Shown: positions 56,585-64,000 of the stretch, piece by piece
Numbering within the stretch: position 1 is the stretch's first letter
How the letters are laid out: each line of letters opens with the position of its first letter
DNA from: Schistocerca nitens
Taxonomy: Eukaryota; Arthropoda; Insecta; Orthoptera; Acrididae
Assembly: GCF_023898315.1 (NCBI RefSeq)
Contig: NC_064619.1
Coordinates: forward strand, 498,080,594 to 498,144,593
Length of the DNA: 64,000 nt
Direction of reading: 5' to 3'
The notes under the pieces: model-generated
The model's database searches: none
What the model was told of the DNA's origin: nothing
What the model saw: the letters and a program-made list of their open reading frames with translations, nothing else
Translations under genes and position numbers: made by a program

Positions 56585-57013
56585 AATAGAGGGAAACATT
56601 CCACGTAGGAAAAATATATCTGAAAACAAAGATGATGTGACTTACCAAATGAAAGTGCTGGCAGGTCGACAGACACACAAACAAACACAAACATACACAC
56701 AAAATTCAAGCTTTCACAACAAACTGTTGCCTCATCAGGAAAGAGGGGAAGGAGAGGGAAAGACAAAAGGATGTGGGTTTTAAGGGAGAGGATAAGGAGT
56801 CATTCCAATCCCTTTCCGCTCCCGGGATTGGAATGACTCCTTATCCTCTCCCTTAAAACCCACATCCTTTTGTCTTTCCCTCTCCTTCCCCTCTTTCCTG
56901 ATGAGGCAACAGTTTGTTGCGAAAGCTTAAATTTTGTGTGTATGTTTGTGTTTGTTTGTGTGTCTGTCGACCTGCCAGCACTTTCATTGGGTAAGTCACA
57001 TCATCATATATAT
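56582..57013. mobile_element. PLE terminal palindrome
   Basis: Near-perfect arms at about 56628-56812 and 56826-57004 (about 180 bp each) are inverted around a 13-bp spacer with CTTTCCGCTC. The outer sequence GGGAAACATTCCACGT (56592) is the PLE 3' terminus, repeated in direct orientation at 57028. The arms include the AAGCTT-centred motif and GATGAGGCAACAGTTTGTTG. The unit is tail-to-tail joined PLE ends, an arrangement known from Penelope elements. It has no coding part. The few differences between arms suggest a young age. Confidence 0.8.
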
Positions 57014-57282
57014 AAAATAGAGGGAAACATTCCACGTGGGAAAAATATATCTAAAAACAAAGATGATGTGACTTACCGAACGAAAGCGCTGGCAGGTCGA
57101 TAGACACACAAACAAACACACAAAATTCAAGCTTTCGCAACAAACTGTTGCCTCATCAGGAAAGAGGGAAGGAGAGGGAAAGACGAAAGGATGTGGGTTT
57201 TAGGGGAGAGGGTAAGGAGTCATTCCAATCCCGGGAGCGGAAAGACTTACCTTAGGGGGAAAAAAGGACGGGTATACACTCG

Positions 57283-57305
57283 CGCGCACACACACACACA
57301 CACAC
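57283..57305. repeat. Short (CA)n tract
   Basis: About 10 CA units within the PLE 3' untranslated region. Confidence 0.85.
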
Positions 57306-57598
57306 ATATCCATCCACACATATACAGACACAAGCAGACATCTCACAAGCAGACATATTTAAAGACAAAGAGTTTGGGCAGAGATGTCAGTCGAAGCAGA
57401 AGTGAAGAGGCAAAGATGATGTTGAATGACAGGTGAGGTATGAGTGGCGCCAACTTGAAATTAGCGGAGATTGAGGCTTGGTGGGTAACGGGAAGAGAGG
57501 ATATATTGAAGAGCAAGTTCCCATCTCCGGAGTTCGGATAGGTTGGTGTTGGTGGGAAGTATCCAGATAACCCGGACGGTGTAACACTGTGCCAAGAT

Positions 57599-58267
57599 CC
57601 CCCCAGGGGATCCACAACTCTTTTGTGGATACGTGCGTAGCGAGCACGGGACCCCGAGCTGATGTGGCCTTCCTTCCTTTCCGGGCTGCATACCTTCCCT
57701 TTCCGCATCCTTCCCCATCCCCCATCTTCGCCCCCCCCCCCCCCCCCCCCTCACCTCTGGCTCTTTCCTTCCTTTTCTCCCACTCTGGGGGAATGGTTTG
57801 TGCCTACGTCCGGAGACGGACGCTTGTAAATGTACCACATTCTTCGCCTTCCTTACTTGTAAGTCTTCGTCCTTCCTTTGTCCTTCTCTTTTCCTTACCT
57901 CTTCTCTCTACCCTTTTCTCCGCTGCGGCGTTTGAGACCTCTTCTTTCCTTTCCCTTTCCCTTTCTCTTTCTTCCTCCCTGTGCGTGTCTGAAGGCCGAC
58001 CCACGCACTTCCATGCGTAGCCGGTGACGGGGTAACGCGTAATTCCCCGCCCCGGGTAGACAGGTAGGACACGTACGTACCCCCTGGTAACGGCCAGGCC
58101 CAGGGAGGGGTGATTACCCGAGCTGATACCTTCCGAAAGTGCCGATTGGTCCCTCCGTCCGTTTGTCGGGAGGTGTGACCTGAGGTGTGAACAATCACCT
58201 AAGGCGGGAGAGCCCTCAGAGAGGGCCCCCACAAGGGAGGAGCGCGCCATCGGAGACGCCGGTAATC
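57599..58267 (+). promoter_or_regulatory. LINE 5' untranslated region with likely internal promoter
   Basis: 669 bp, GC-rich and pyrimidine-rich, with a C20 run at 57731-57750. Full-length LINEs of this kind carry an internal promoter here, which is an inference from the family; no specific motif is claimed. It starts at the target-duplication boundary with CCCCCCAGGGGATCCAC. Confidence 0.6.
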
Positions 58268-59651
58268 ATGGGGGATTCTTCCGCAATGGTTTCCTCACCT
58301 TCCACTACGTCTGCTCACAAACGTAAGTTCACTGAGTCTCAACCACAGTCAGTTCTTCCATCGTTGCCACAGTTCCTTGTTGTTTCTCGGTCTGACGAAG
58401 GTCACGACTTCTCCACAGTCAACCCTTTCATTATTCAGAAAGGTGTCGACGCAATTGCAGGTCCTGTAAAGTCTTGTTCCAGATTACGGAATGGCACCCT
58501 GTTGTTAGAGACACACAGTTGCCCTCCAGGCACAAAAATTGCTGCGTACCTCACTACTACACACTTTCCCTGTCCGGGTGGAACCGCACCATACCTTAAA
58601 TTCCTCGCGTGGAGTTGTTTATACACGCTCCCTCGATGGACTGTCTGACGAAGAAATTCAGCACTACCTGTCAGACCAGGGCGTAACGGCTGTTCATAGG
58701 GTTATGAAAAGGGTTGACACGAAGATCATTCCAACCCGCACTGTCTTTTTGACATTTGACAAAGTGCAACTCCCATCGAAAATCAAAGCAGGCTATGAGA
58801 TAATTTCCGTTCGTCCTTACGTCCCAAACCCTACGCGTTGCTATAGGTGCCAGCGATTCAATCACACCAGCCAGTCCTGTTCTAATCCGGCCAAATGTGT
58901 TACGTGTGGCAGGGATGCCCATGAGGGTGCTTGTCCACCTCCATCCCCTCGCTGCATCAACTGTATGGGTGACCACGCTGCTTCCTCTAGAGATTGCCCA
59001 GTTTTTAAGGACGAAAAGCTCATCCAGGAAATAAGAGTGAAGGAAAAGGTGTCGACCTTTGCTGCTCGGAAATTATTCGCCAGTCGACAGCCCACCGTGC
59101 CTCAGACAGGCAAATACAGCACTGTCCTTGCTTCTCCTCGGCCAACAAAGGAGGCGGCCACGCAGACTTGCGACCTCACCTTTAGTGCCACGGTCGTCCG
59201 ATCGGCCAGCGCAAAGATCGCCCGTTCAACTTCACCACTTTCGCCTGCCCACTCTTTGGCTCACCCTTCGTCGGGTTCTGCTAAATCTCGAGCCCAAAAG
59301 TCAGACACCAAGTCTTCGAAGAAAGAGCATACTCGTGAAGAGTTTTTACGTACGGCAACTTCACCACCATCGGTTCCTCCGTCCTCTAAACTTCATACTT
59401 CCAAGAAGGCTACAAAGAAACCCAGTTCCTCTCCTTCTCCGCCAAGGCGTGTCCCATCCACAGCGCCACCTGGCGGAAATCGCTCTCGGCCGTCTTCTGT
59501 GTCGCCGAGGCGCACTGCTGGTGGCCGGTCAACCGGCCGATCGCTGGTGGCAGGAGCTGCTCCTGACCAACCTATGGATCAGGATCTTCTGCCTTCGGCT
59601 GAATGCCATTCCATGCTGTCGGTCGCAAGCTCTGAGCAGTCGTTGAGTTGA
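58268..59651 (+). pseudogene. LINE ORF1 (gag-like, three zinc knuckles), one frameshift
   Basis: The ATG at 58268 (MGDSSAMVSSPSTTSAHKRK) opens the first part, which includes VDAIAGPVKSCSRLRNGTLL near 58446. The continuation HHTLNSSRGVVYTRSLDGL (58593) lies in another frame that stays open to the TGA at 59649-59651. One indel around 58515-58540 therefore separates the two. Three Cys-rich knuckles follow: CYRCQRFNHTSQSC (58840), CVTCGRDAHEGAC (58897) and CINCMGDHAASSRDC (58954). A Ser/Pro/Lys-rich basic tail comes last. Such proteins bind LINE RNA. The length, about 460 residues, is ordinary for the group. A sequencing error is an alternative to a real break. Confidence 0.85.
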
Positions 59652-59691
59652 CAGCACCCTTGGTCACATTCCTCCATTTTCTGTTCACCCT

Positions 59692-62600
59692 ATGTCCATT
59701 ATCCACTGGAATATCCGCGGCATTCGCGCCAATCGGGATGAATTGTCGATCCTCTTACGATCCTACTCGCCGGTCATCTTCTGTCTTCAGGAAACAAAGC
59801 TGCGTCCTAATGACCGCTTTGTTCTCCCTCATTTTCAGTCCGTCCGATATGACCTCCCCTCTGTGGACGGCACTCCAGCCCATGGAGGACTCATGATTCT
59901 TCTCCATAATACTCTCCATTATCATCCAATCCCCTTAGACAGTTCCTTCCAAGCTGTCGCCGTCCGTCTTTCCCTTTCTGGATACATGTTCTCTCTTTGT
60001 ACTGTATACATTCCATCGTCCACACCAATGGCACGAGCTGATCTCCTTCATCTTCTTGGTCAGCTTCCACCCCCCTATTTGCTGGTTGGGGACTTCAATG
60101 CCCACCACCCGCTTTGGGGATCTCCACATCCTTGTCCACGTGGCTCCCTATTGCTAGACGTCTTCCACCAAGCGGATCTAGTTTGCCTCAACACTGGGGT
60201 CCCCACGTTTTTGTCTGCCTCCACGACAAATTTATCTCATTTGGACCTTGCGATCGGTACTGTTCCGCTTGCTCGGCGCTTCGAATGGTTCGCCCTTGAT
60301 GATACACACTCGAGTGACCACTTTCCATGTGTCCTTAGGCTGCAGCCTCAACTGCCATATATGCGCCCGCGACGCTGGAAGTTTGCCCAAGCCGATTGGA
60401 CACTTTTTTCGTCTCTAGCGACATTCGATGACCGTCGCTTTCCCAGCGTCGACGATGAGGTCACACATGTTACCGACGTTATTCTTACAGCTGCGGAACG
60501 TTCAATACCACGCACCTCCGAATTGCCCCGGCGCCCCCCAGTTCCTTGGTGGAACGAGGCATGCCGTGACGCAATCCGTGAGCGGCGACGTGCTCTTCGC
60601 ATTTTCCGTCACCATCCTACTCTGGCAAACTGTATCCGCTATAAGCAACTCCGTGCACGATGCCGTCGCGTTCTCCGCGATAGCAAGAAGGCAAGCTGGC
60701 AATTCTTTATTAGCTCATTTAACACCTTCACTCCCTCCTCGGAAGTTTGGAGTCGGCTTCGACGGTTCTCAGGCGCGCCTAGTTTCTCCCCGGTCTCTGG
60801 GCTCACTGTCGCGCATGATACCTTAGTGGACCCCGTCGCAATTTCTAACTCATTGGGTCAGCACTTTGCTGAGATTTCGAGCTCTTCAAATTACCCGCCA
60901 GCGTTTCTCCCGAAGAAACGTGCAGTGGAAGTGCGACCTCTTGCTTTCTCCTCTCAAAATCGCGAAAGCTACAATACTGTTTTCTCCATGCGGGAACTCC
61001 AACATGCCCTCTCTTCTTCTCGCTCCTCCGCCCCTGGATCGGATGGTATCCATGTCCAAATGTTGCTGCATTTATCAACCCATAGTCTGCGTTACCTCCT
61101 TCGCCTTTATAATCGAATTTGGACCGACAATACCTTTCCCAGACGATGGCGGGAAGCTATCGTCGTTCCCATTCCGAAACCTGGAAAGGACAAACATCTC
61201 CCCTCTAGCTATCGCCCCATTTCTCTCACGAGTAGTGTCTGTAAGATTTTGGAGCGTATGGTGAATTACCGTTTAGCTTGGTGGCTGGACTCACGCAGTC
61301 TTTTAACACCTGCCCAATGCGGATTCCGAAAGCATCGCTCTGCAGTTGACCATCTTGTTGCTCTCTCCACTTATATCATGAACAATTTTCTCCGGAAACG
61401 CCAAACGGTAGCAATATTTTTTGATCTGGAGAGAGCATACGATACCTGTTGGAGGACAGGCATCCTCCGCACACTGTTCTCTTGGGGCTTTCGAGGACGG
61501 CTGCCCCTTTTTCTTCGCGAATTTATGGCAGAGCGAACATTTAGGGTGCGGGTGAACACTACTCTCTCCCGTACGTTCTCTCAAGAAAACGGGGTACCCC
61601 AGGGCTCCGTGCTGAGTGTTGTACTGTTTGCCATCGCTATAAATCCAATTATGGATTGTCTCCTTCCTGACGTCTCGGGCTCCCTCTTTGTGGACGATTT
61701 TGCGATCTACTACAGCTCTCAATGGACCAGCCTTCTTGAACGACGTCTTCAAGGATGTCTCGATCGCCTCCACTCTTGGAGCCTCGAAACCGGCTTCCGT
61801 TTTTCTCCCAGTAAGACCGTTTGTATTAATTTTTGGCGACGTAAGGAGTTTCTTCCGCCCTCCTTACATCTAGGTCCTGTCAACCTTCCGTTTTCAGACG
61901 TCACTAAATTCTTGGGTCTTATGTTTGACAGAAAACTGTGCTGGTCCTCCCACGTTTCCTATCTTTCGGCTCGCTGTCTGCGAACGCTCAACACCCTCCG
62001 TGTCCTGAATGGTACCTCCTGGGGAGCGGACCGAGTGGTCCTTCTCCGCCTCTATCGCTCCTTAGTGCGCTCGAAATTGGACTATGGAAGCATAGTCTAC
62101 TCCTCTGCTCGGCCGTCTATTCTTCGGCGTCTCGACTCTATCCACCACCGTGGCTTACGTTTAGCGTCTGGAGCTTTTTACACTAGCCCTGTGGAAAGCC
62201 TTTATGCTGAGACTGCTGAACCTCCGCTGTCCAATCGGCGAGCGGTCCTTCTGAGCCGTTATGCTAGCCATCTGTCTTCCATGCCTGCTAATCCAGCACA
62301 TGACCCTTTTTTCGACGCCTCCTTTGATGTAGGGTATGCAGGCCGCTCCTCCTCCCTACTACCCCCGGGAGTCCGCTTCCGTCAACTGCTCCATTCTCTT
62401 TCCTTCCGCTTTCCTAAAACCTTCTTGACAACTTGGGGTACAGCACCGCCTTGGCTCCGTCCCCGGATCTGTCTGCTCCGTGATCTTTGTCAATTTCCCA
62501 AGGATGGTACACCTTCACTTGTTTATCGTCGGGCATTTGCTGCTCTATGTGCACAAATGACGGACGCCACCTTTATTTACACCGACGGCTCGAAAACATC

Positions 62601-63378
62601 GTTGGGTGTAGGGAGTGCCTATATTGTTGGCGACGCCCCAAATCACTTTCGGCTTCCCGACCAGTGTTCGGTTTATACTGCAGAGCTTTTCGCTGTTCTC
62701 CAGGCTGTCCACTACATCCGCCGCCATCAGCGGATACAGTACGTAATCTGCTCAGATTCTCTCAGCTCTCTCCTCAGTCTCCAAGCTCTTTACCCTGTGC
62801 ACCCTCTGGTCCACCGGATTCAGGACTGTCTGCGCTTGCTCCACCTGGGGGGCGTCTCGGTGGCGTTCCTCTGGCTCCCGGGACACGCTGGTATCTGTGG
62901 GAATGAGGCGGCTGATATAGCAGCCAAGGCTGCAGTTTCTCTTCCTCGGCCAGCTATTCAGTCGCTTCCCTTCACCGATCTACGGAGCGGTTTATGTCGC
63001 AAAGTAGCTCATTTATGGCATGCGCATTGGTCAACACTTCCCCGCAATAAATTGCGGGAAGTGAAAGCCTTTCCTTGCGCTTGGACCTCTTGCTCCCGAA
63101 CGCGTCGTCGGGAGGAGGTAATTTTAGCTAGACTCCGGATAGGGCACTGTCTTTTTAGCCATCGACATCTTTTAAGCGGCGATCCTCCCCCACTCTGTCC
63201 CCACTGCTCTCAGCTGTGGACGGTAAGACACCTTTTAATTGAATGCCCCTATTTTAATCCGTTACGCTCCCGTCTACAGCTATCGCCTGATCTATCGTCG
63301 ATTTTAGCAGATGACACGCGCTCAGCCGACCACGTTCTCCAGTTTATTAGTGACAGTGAAATGACGTCAGTCATTTGA
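59692..63378 (+). CDS. LINE ORF2: APE endonuclease, RT, RNase H; unbroken
   Basis: 1,228 codons, starting MSIIHWNIRGIRANRDE 40 bp after ORF1. The endonuclease has FCLQETKLRP near residue 30, VGDFNAHHPLW near 131 and SSDHFPC near 205. RT motifs are SAPGSDGIHVQML near 443, SYRPISLTSSVCKILER near 505, IFFDLERAYDTCW near 577, ENGVPQGSVLSVVLF near 632 and the catalytic LFVDDFAIYY near 664. RNase H has FIYTDGSKT near 962, YTAELFAVLQAV near 995, VICSDSLSSL near 1020 and WLPGHAGICGNEAADIA near 1060. The C-terminus ends with a Cys/His segment (LCPHCSQLWTVRHLLIECP). All catalytic Asp/Glu residues I can place are present. The protein would nick DNA, prime on it, copy the RNA and remove the template. Confidence 0.93.
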   Translation: MSIIHWNIRGIRANRDELSILLRSYSPVIFCLQETKLRPNDRFVLPHFQSVRYDLPSVDGTPAHGGLMILLHNTLHYHPIPLDSSFQAVAVRLSLSGYMFSLCTVYIPSSTPMARADLLHLLGQLPPPYLLVGDFNAHHPLWGSPHPCPRGSLLLDVFHQADLVCLNTGVPTFLSASTTNLSHLDLAIGTVPLARRFEWFALDDTHSSDHFPCVLRLQPQLPYMRPRRWKFAQADWTLFSSLATFDDRRFPSVDDEVTHVTDVILTAAERSIPRTSELPRRPPVPWWNEACRDAIRERRRALRIFRHHPTLANCIRYKQLRARCRRVLRDSKKASWQFFISSFNTFTPSSEVWSRLRRFSGAPSFSPVSGLTVAHDTLVDPVAISNSLGQHFAEISSSSNYPPAFLPKKRAVEVRPLAFSSQNRESYNTVFSMRELQHALSSSRSSAPGSDGIHVQMLLHLSTHSLRYLLRLYNRIWTDNTFPRRWREAIVVPIPKPGKDKHLPSSYRPISLTSSVCKILERMVNYRLAWWLDSRSLLTPAQCGFRKHRSAVDHLVALSTYIMNNFLRKRQTVAIFFDLERAYDTCWRTGILRTLFSWGFRGRLPLFLREFMAERTFRVRVNTTLSRTFSQENGVPQGSVLSVVLFAIAINPIMDCLLPDVSGSLFVDDFAIYYSSQWTSLLERRLQGCLDRLHSWSLETGFRFSPSKTVCINFWRRKEFLPPSLHLGPVNLPFSDVTKFLGLMFDRKLCWSSHVSYLSARCLRTLNTLRVLNGTSWGADRVVLLRLYRSLVRSKLDYGSIVYSSARPSILRRLDSIHHRGLRLASGAFYTSPVESLYAETAEPPLSNRRAVLLSRYASHLSSMPANPAHDPFFDASFDVGYAGRSSSLLPPGVRFRQLLHSLSFRFPKTFLTTWGTAPPWLRPRICLLRDLCQFPKDGTPSLVYRRAFAALCAQMTDATFIYTDGSKTSLGVGSAYIVGDAPNHFRLPDQCSVYTAELFAVLQAVHYIRRHQRIQYVICSDSLSSLLSLQALYPVHPLVHRIQDCLRLLHLGGVSVAFLWLPGHAGICGNEAADIAAKAAVSLPRPAIQSLPFTDLRSGLCRKVAHLWHAHWSTLPRNKLREVKAFPCAWTSCSRTRRREEVILARLRIGHCLFSHRHLLSGDPPPLCPHCSQLWTVRHLLIECPYFNPLRSRLQLSPDLSSILADDTRSADHVLQFISDSEMTSVI

Positions 63379-63582
63379 AGTTTTATCGGGGACCATCAAC
63401 CCCTCTCTGTAGTGGACTTTTAAGCCTTGTTTCTGCTTTTAGTGTCCAATTTTTTGAGTTTCGTTCCCATTTTTGCTGTTTTTCATTTTCAGTTTTTATT
63501 CTTTCCTCAGTCACGGACCGGGCGCTAATGACCATAGCAGTTTTGCGCCCTAAAACCAAAATCAAACCAAAATCAAACCAAA

Positions 63583-63991
63583 ACTGTGCCAAGATGTGCT
63601 GGCCGTGCACCACGGCATGTTTAGCCACAGGGTGATCCTCATTACCAACAAACACTGTCTGCCTGTGTCCATTCATGCGAATGGACAGTTTGTTGCTGGT
63701 CATTCCCACATATAATGCATCACAGTGTAGGCAGGTCAGTTGGTAAATCACGTGGGTGCTTTCACATGTGGCTCTGCCTTTGATCGTGTACACCTTCCGG
63801 GTTACAGGACTGGAGTAGGTGGTGGTGGGAGGGTGCATGGGACAGGTTTTACACCGGGGGCGGTTACAAGGATAGGAGCCAGAGGGTAGGGAAGGTGGTT
63901 TGGGGATTTCATAGGGATAATGAAATATATCCTCTCTTCCCGTTACCCACCAGGCCTCAATCTCCGCTAATTTCAAGTTGGCGCCACTCAT
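63583..63991 (-). pseudogene. PLE GIY-YIG nuclease region, cut by the LINE
   Basis: Minus-strand open frame beginning MSGANLKLAEIEAWWVTG at 63991. It then has the Cys-pair linker NRPRCKTCPMHPPTTTYSSPV and the nuclease core HVIYQLTCLHCDALYVGMTSNKLSIR followed by NEDHPVAKHAVVHGQ. The Cys and His residues of the PLE-type GIY-YIG domain (C..C, H) are present. The frame runs into the LINE target site at 63595, so the last part of the protein is separated. The RT half is outside the window. The visible part appears unbroken apart from the LINE. Confidence 0.85.
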
Positions 63992-64000
63992 ACCTCACCT

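Larger units (their letters stand above)
57599..63582 (+). mobile_element. Full-length LINE with RNase H (R1/I-like), 13-bp target duplication
   Basis: ACTGTGCCAAGAT at 57586-57598 and 63583-63595 is an exact direct repeat, so the 5,984 bp between are one insertion, apparently complete at both ends. The order is a 669-bp 5' untranslated region, ORF1, a 40-bp gap, ORF2, and a 3' untranslated region ending in a (CCAAAATCAAA)-type tail. GC content is clearly higher than in the surrounding DNA. The perfect duplication and unbroken ORF2 point to recent insertion. It is related in layout to the broken LINE at 32737-38685. Confidence 0.93.
57014..64000 (-). mobile_element. Penelope-like element, continuing past the window, split by a LINE
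   Basis: The 3' end lies at about 57014-57250, a third copy of the terminal sequence. The body continues leftward-reading through 57598 and resumes at 63583-64000 and beyond. The break is the exact target duplication of the LINE at 57599-63582. The coding part visible at the right is the GIY-YIG region, so the RT part must lie outside the window. The segment 57420-57510 repeats sequence also present at 63930-64000 in inverse orientation, which fits the mixed head/tail arrangement of PLE copies. Confidence 0.75.

Noticed and set aside
56535-56783. Open frames rich in Cys-Val or Thr-His repeats
   Set aside because: Translations of TG/CA microsatellites and adjoining non-coding PLE ends.
57343-58250. 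Several minus- and plus-strand frames over the LINE 5' untranslated region
   Set aside because: Low-complexity, no domain, and overlapping in many frames; explained by GC-rich non-coding LINE sequence.
59059-59646. 195-codon Arg/Leu-rich frame
   Set aside because: Shadow of the zinc-knuckle ORF1 in another frame.
60428-62906. Medium-length frames on both strands inside ORF2
   Set aside because: Shadows of the 1,228-codon frame, favoured by high GC content.
1-64000. CRISPR array, rRNA genes, bacterial operons or plasmid features
   Set aside because: No regularly spaced short repeats and no bacterial-type gene organisation; everything fits an insect nuclear genome.

Overview
The window looks like a piece of a large, repeat-rich insect genome. 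I infer a grasshopper or locust of the Schistocerca type. The grounds are the repeat families I recognise: a tRNA-derived SINE, an RTE-like LINE ending in the CAACAAC-type tail, LINEs ending in GTAGATGTA tails, RNase H-bearing LINEs, and many Penelope-like elements (PLEs) with foldback ends. This is recognition from memory, not a search. Base composition is AT-rich except inside the younger LINEs. I see no bacterial-style operons, rRNA genes, CRISPR arrays or intact tRNA genes, and I recognised no LTR element, endogenous virus or Polinton.

Layout. 1-8 kb: a SINE with a clear target duplication, two 5'-truncated CR1/L2-like LINEs and decayed RTE-like fragments with hairpins. 8-9 kb: a broken DNA-transposon transposase. 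9-12.4 kb: mostly unassigned. 12.4-20 kb: a third CR1/L2-like LINE split by a Tc1-like element, a decayed PLE, a mariner-like element with about 110-bp terminal repeats, a LINE tail on the minus strand and a piggyBac-like remnant. 20.7-25.2 kb: a foldback repeat split by a LINE carrying an unbroken 986-codon reading frame. 26.2-28.4 kb: an RTE-like LINE with a 12-bp target duplication and a chimaeric 5' end. 29.7-31.5 kb: a PLE remnant.

32.1-48.7 kb is one nest. A roughly 1.7-kb pogo-like DNA transposon is split first by a complete but broken 5.9-kb LINE (12-bp target duplication) and again by a 9.2-kb PLE composite (14-bp target duplication), which itself contains a mariner-like element and head-to-head PLE copies. 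48.8-53.8 kb: LINE tails and a decayed EN/RT LINE.

54.1 kb holds the only sequence I would assign to a host protein gene: a 19-codon first exon ending in a consensus splice donor, resembling the start of the RING/CHY zinc-finger ubiquitin ligase RCHY1 (Pirh2). If so, the rest of the window lies in its first intron. That intron carries a PLE with a palindromic end, split by a full-length 5,984-bp LINE with a 13-bp target duplication and an unbroken 1,228-codon ORF2.

The genes here do not form a pathway. They are the machinery of self-copying elements: APE endonuclease/RT LINEs, RT/GIY-YIG PLEs and DDE transposases. The nesting order gives a relative timeline, with pogo older than LINE and PLE, CR1-like LINE older than Tc1, and PLE older than the intact LINE.
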